A DNA stretch of 15,421 nt from Rudanella sp. (GTDB lineage: Bacteria > Bacteroidota > Bacteroidia > Cytophagales > Spirosomataceae). Below the pieces are notes generated by a model. It did no database searches and was not told where the DNA came from. It saw only the letters and a list, made by a program, of their open reading frames with translations. The DNA is taken from positions 1 through 15,421 of the forward strand of contig JAJAYX010000692.1 in NCBI GenBank assembly GCA_026785985.1, in the 5' to 3' direction. The position numbers were made by a program, and so were the translations under genes. Positions 15,301 to 15,421 of the stretch are shown piece after piece; the first letter of the stretch is position 1, and each line of letters starts with the position of its first letter.

Positions 15301-15421
15301 CGGGGCTGCGGGCCGACCCAAAATCCGTTGTAATTACGGCTACACAAAACGGCGTGTCGGTGAGTGTAACGTTTAATCTGGGCGCGTACTGCAGTGGTTC
15401 AACCCCGCCCATTGTGCCCCC
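12378..15421 (+). CDS. Secreted S1 protease (lysyl endopeptidase-like) with Ig-like modules, partial
   Basis: Large exported protein, 1014 codons to the window edge with no stop. Residues 1-26 form a signal peptide (Arg9, then a Leu-rich core, cleavage likely after SVNA). A propeptide-like region follows to about 205. The protease has its triad in order: His260 in LTAFHC, Asp317 in NTDMTLLEL and Ser396 in GGSSGSPLF. The flanking ATCHNDLSC and VIGQLHGG resemble Achromobacter/Lysobacter lysyl endopeptidases, but P1 specificity cannot be fixed by eye. Then come a linker domain (about 450-540), three Ig-like domains of the He_PIG/cadherin-like type (about 543-638, 639-730, 730-822; DPDGD and TATDPGGL-type motifs) and two 73-residue Cys-bounded modules joined by Pro-rich linkers. 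A type IX sorting domain may lie beyond the edge. The second ATG at 12414 would remove the Arg of the signal peptide, so 12378 is preferred. Confidence 0.9.
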   Translation, partial: MHSSLPTFRGLAMLLLLILAGFSVNAQVFTRKIDPADPATSKVARLPGGTLPATEFSSLDLASLHVEDALRKEQGRPLRIAQKQNASLNLLQVGRTVEADGERVTYYELRAPGAVAIGADFDQLQLAEGTRIFLYDAARTTLVGPITNTENTDNNHYLSDRLPGDRLIVEIREGPKASASVVNLSGIINEYTPYGPISATFRPTATCHNDLSCAPSYQYEADGVAMILMFDGVSSFFLCSGSMLNDTRQSFRSYFLTAFHCMDFNSDLTINANESASTASWSFYFKYQSPTCSPTQDDNIYVTINGATFRSASPNTDMTLLELNRQMPLSQSITYNGWDRRTTNYTGGLFGIHHPRGSVKKISFTTNTFYNGWNGTFPDSHYEMGLTSGSMEGGSSGSPLFNANRRVIGQLHGGSGTCPSSSVRSLYGRFDLSWFGNGANNTRLSNWLDASGTGATVTNAATPSLTGPGSFTGSATYTMNANNALTTWTVLGGEGVVSPVVGSGNRAELTALSNSSSLTIVFSINAGQSYPITYSQVISAGTPTANRAPQIPVGGIENQRVVLGVIYDFELPQFTDPDGDLLSYTATGLPTGLRFFNDPTGPYIFGQTSTPGVSTVVITATDPGGLAASAAFSLTILENRPPVATTAIAVSAPLGIMSTFALLSIISDPDGFPMSYTVTGAYPPGMGRSGSNITGRPTTAGSYTLTITGVDNGGLTATTPFIINVAPVANRAPVPLSPDLSFGTLRTGLNYRLNIAGIFTDPEGSTVAYGVIGLPGDFTLTGANSLTPAILGGRVDPATISVTVTGTDPQGAVGTTRLTMIFTRPASTSLSLLLPTYDCNTGTIIFNTAGGNGTSITYTAVGVQRSSPTAFFGTVEPGLRADPKPILITATQSGVTATYVFDLGAYCRNLTPILPPNPVQPPSPTGPLTMQQPTYNCNTGVIQFNTSAGDGSPITFSAVGVQLPSPTSTTGTVEPGLRADPKSVVITATQNGVSVSVTFNLGAYCSGSTPPIVP
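14880..15392 (+). repeat. Two copies of a 73-codon Cys-bounded module
   Basis: Copies at 14880-15098 and 15174-15392 are both exactly 219 bp, spaced 294 bp start to start. Shared features in order: P-T-Y-(D/N)-C-N-T-G, I-x-F-N, A-V-G-V-Q, G-T-V-E-P-G-L-R-A-D-P-K, I-T-A-T-Q and L-G-A-Y-C. The DNA has diverged mostly at third positions, so the copies are old and selected as protein. The paired Cys near each end may form a disulphide. More copies probably follow beyond the window. Confidence 0.85.

Noticed and set aside
1..15421. CRISPR array, tRNA or rRNA genes
   Set aside because: No regularly spaced repeats, no cloverleaf-like sequence and no conserved rRNA core sequence noticed on either strand. 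A covariance-model scan was not possible here.

Overview
The window looks like a chromosomal segment of a Cytophagales bacterium (Bacteroidota), most likely Spirosoma or a close relative. The evidence is a receiver plus cyclic-nucleotide-binding regulator of a type I associate with Bacteroidota, a FixH-like C-terminal motif, a large secreted protease with Ig-like domains and a 73-residue Y-x-C...GAYC module that I recall from Spirosoma-type proteins, mixed starts (including GTG) without strong Shine-Dalgarno sites, and about 50% GC genes separated by AT-rich gaps. This is judgement from sequence; no search was run.

Layout. 1-343: non-coding, with a 23-bp tandem duplication. 344-979 (-): LuxR-type regulator. 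1199-1560 (-): C-terminal debris of an unrecognised gene. 1561-2634 (-): two-gene unit of a FixH-like small protein and a tandem-domain UspA. 2706-3405 (-): broken receiver/cNMP-binding regulator. 3407-3712 (+): tail of a YD-repeat-like protein joined in from elsewhere. 3706-3765 (-): stump of another gene. 3785-4777 (-): D-lactate dehydrogenase. 4939-5796 (+): CHAD protein. 5870-6360: scar of a restriction-modification locus (controller tail, nuclease N-terminus, convergent methyltransferase N-terminus). 6528-6776 (+): thioredoxin-fold protein without its CxxC. 6890-9541 (+): Ca2+-type P-type ATPase. 9387-11924 (-): second P-type ATPase interrupted by an in-frame TAA. 12016-12207 (-): IS3-family remnant. 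12378 to the end (+): secreted trypsin-fold protease, open at the right edge.

How the genes fit together. LdhA, UspA, FixH-like protein, CHAD protein, cation ATPases and a Crp-like regulator look like a low-oxygen, energy and ion-stress island. The clearest regulatory signal is a 14-bp palindrome CTGA-N6-TCAG lying 60-62 bp upstream of the start codons of both ldhA and the FixH-like/UspA unit. It has Crp/FNR-type geometry, so the two units may share a regulator. The only Crp-like gene in view has lost its DNA-binding domain, so an active regulator would have to be elsewhere.

The island is decaying: the window shows at least four truncation junctions, a 4-bp duplication frameshift, a probable 1-nt deletion, and two TAA codons where glutamate is expected. 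No CRISPR array, rRNA or tRNA was recognised, and I see no intact novel defence system.
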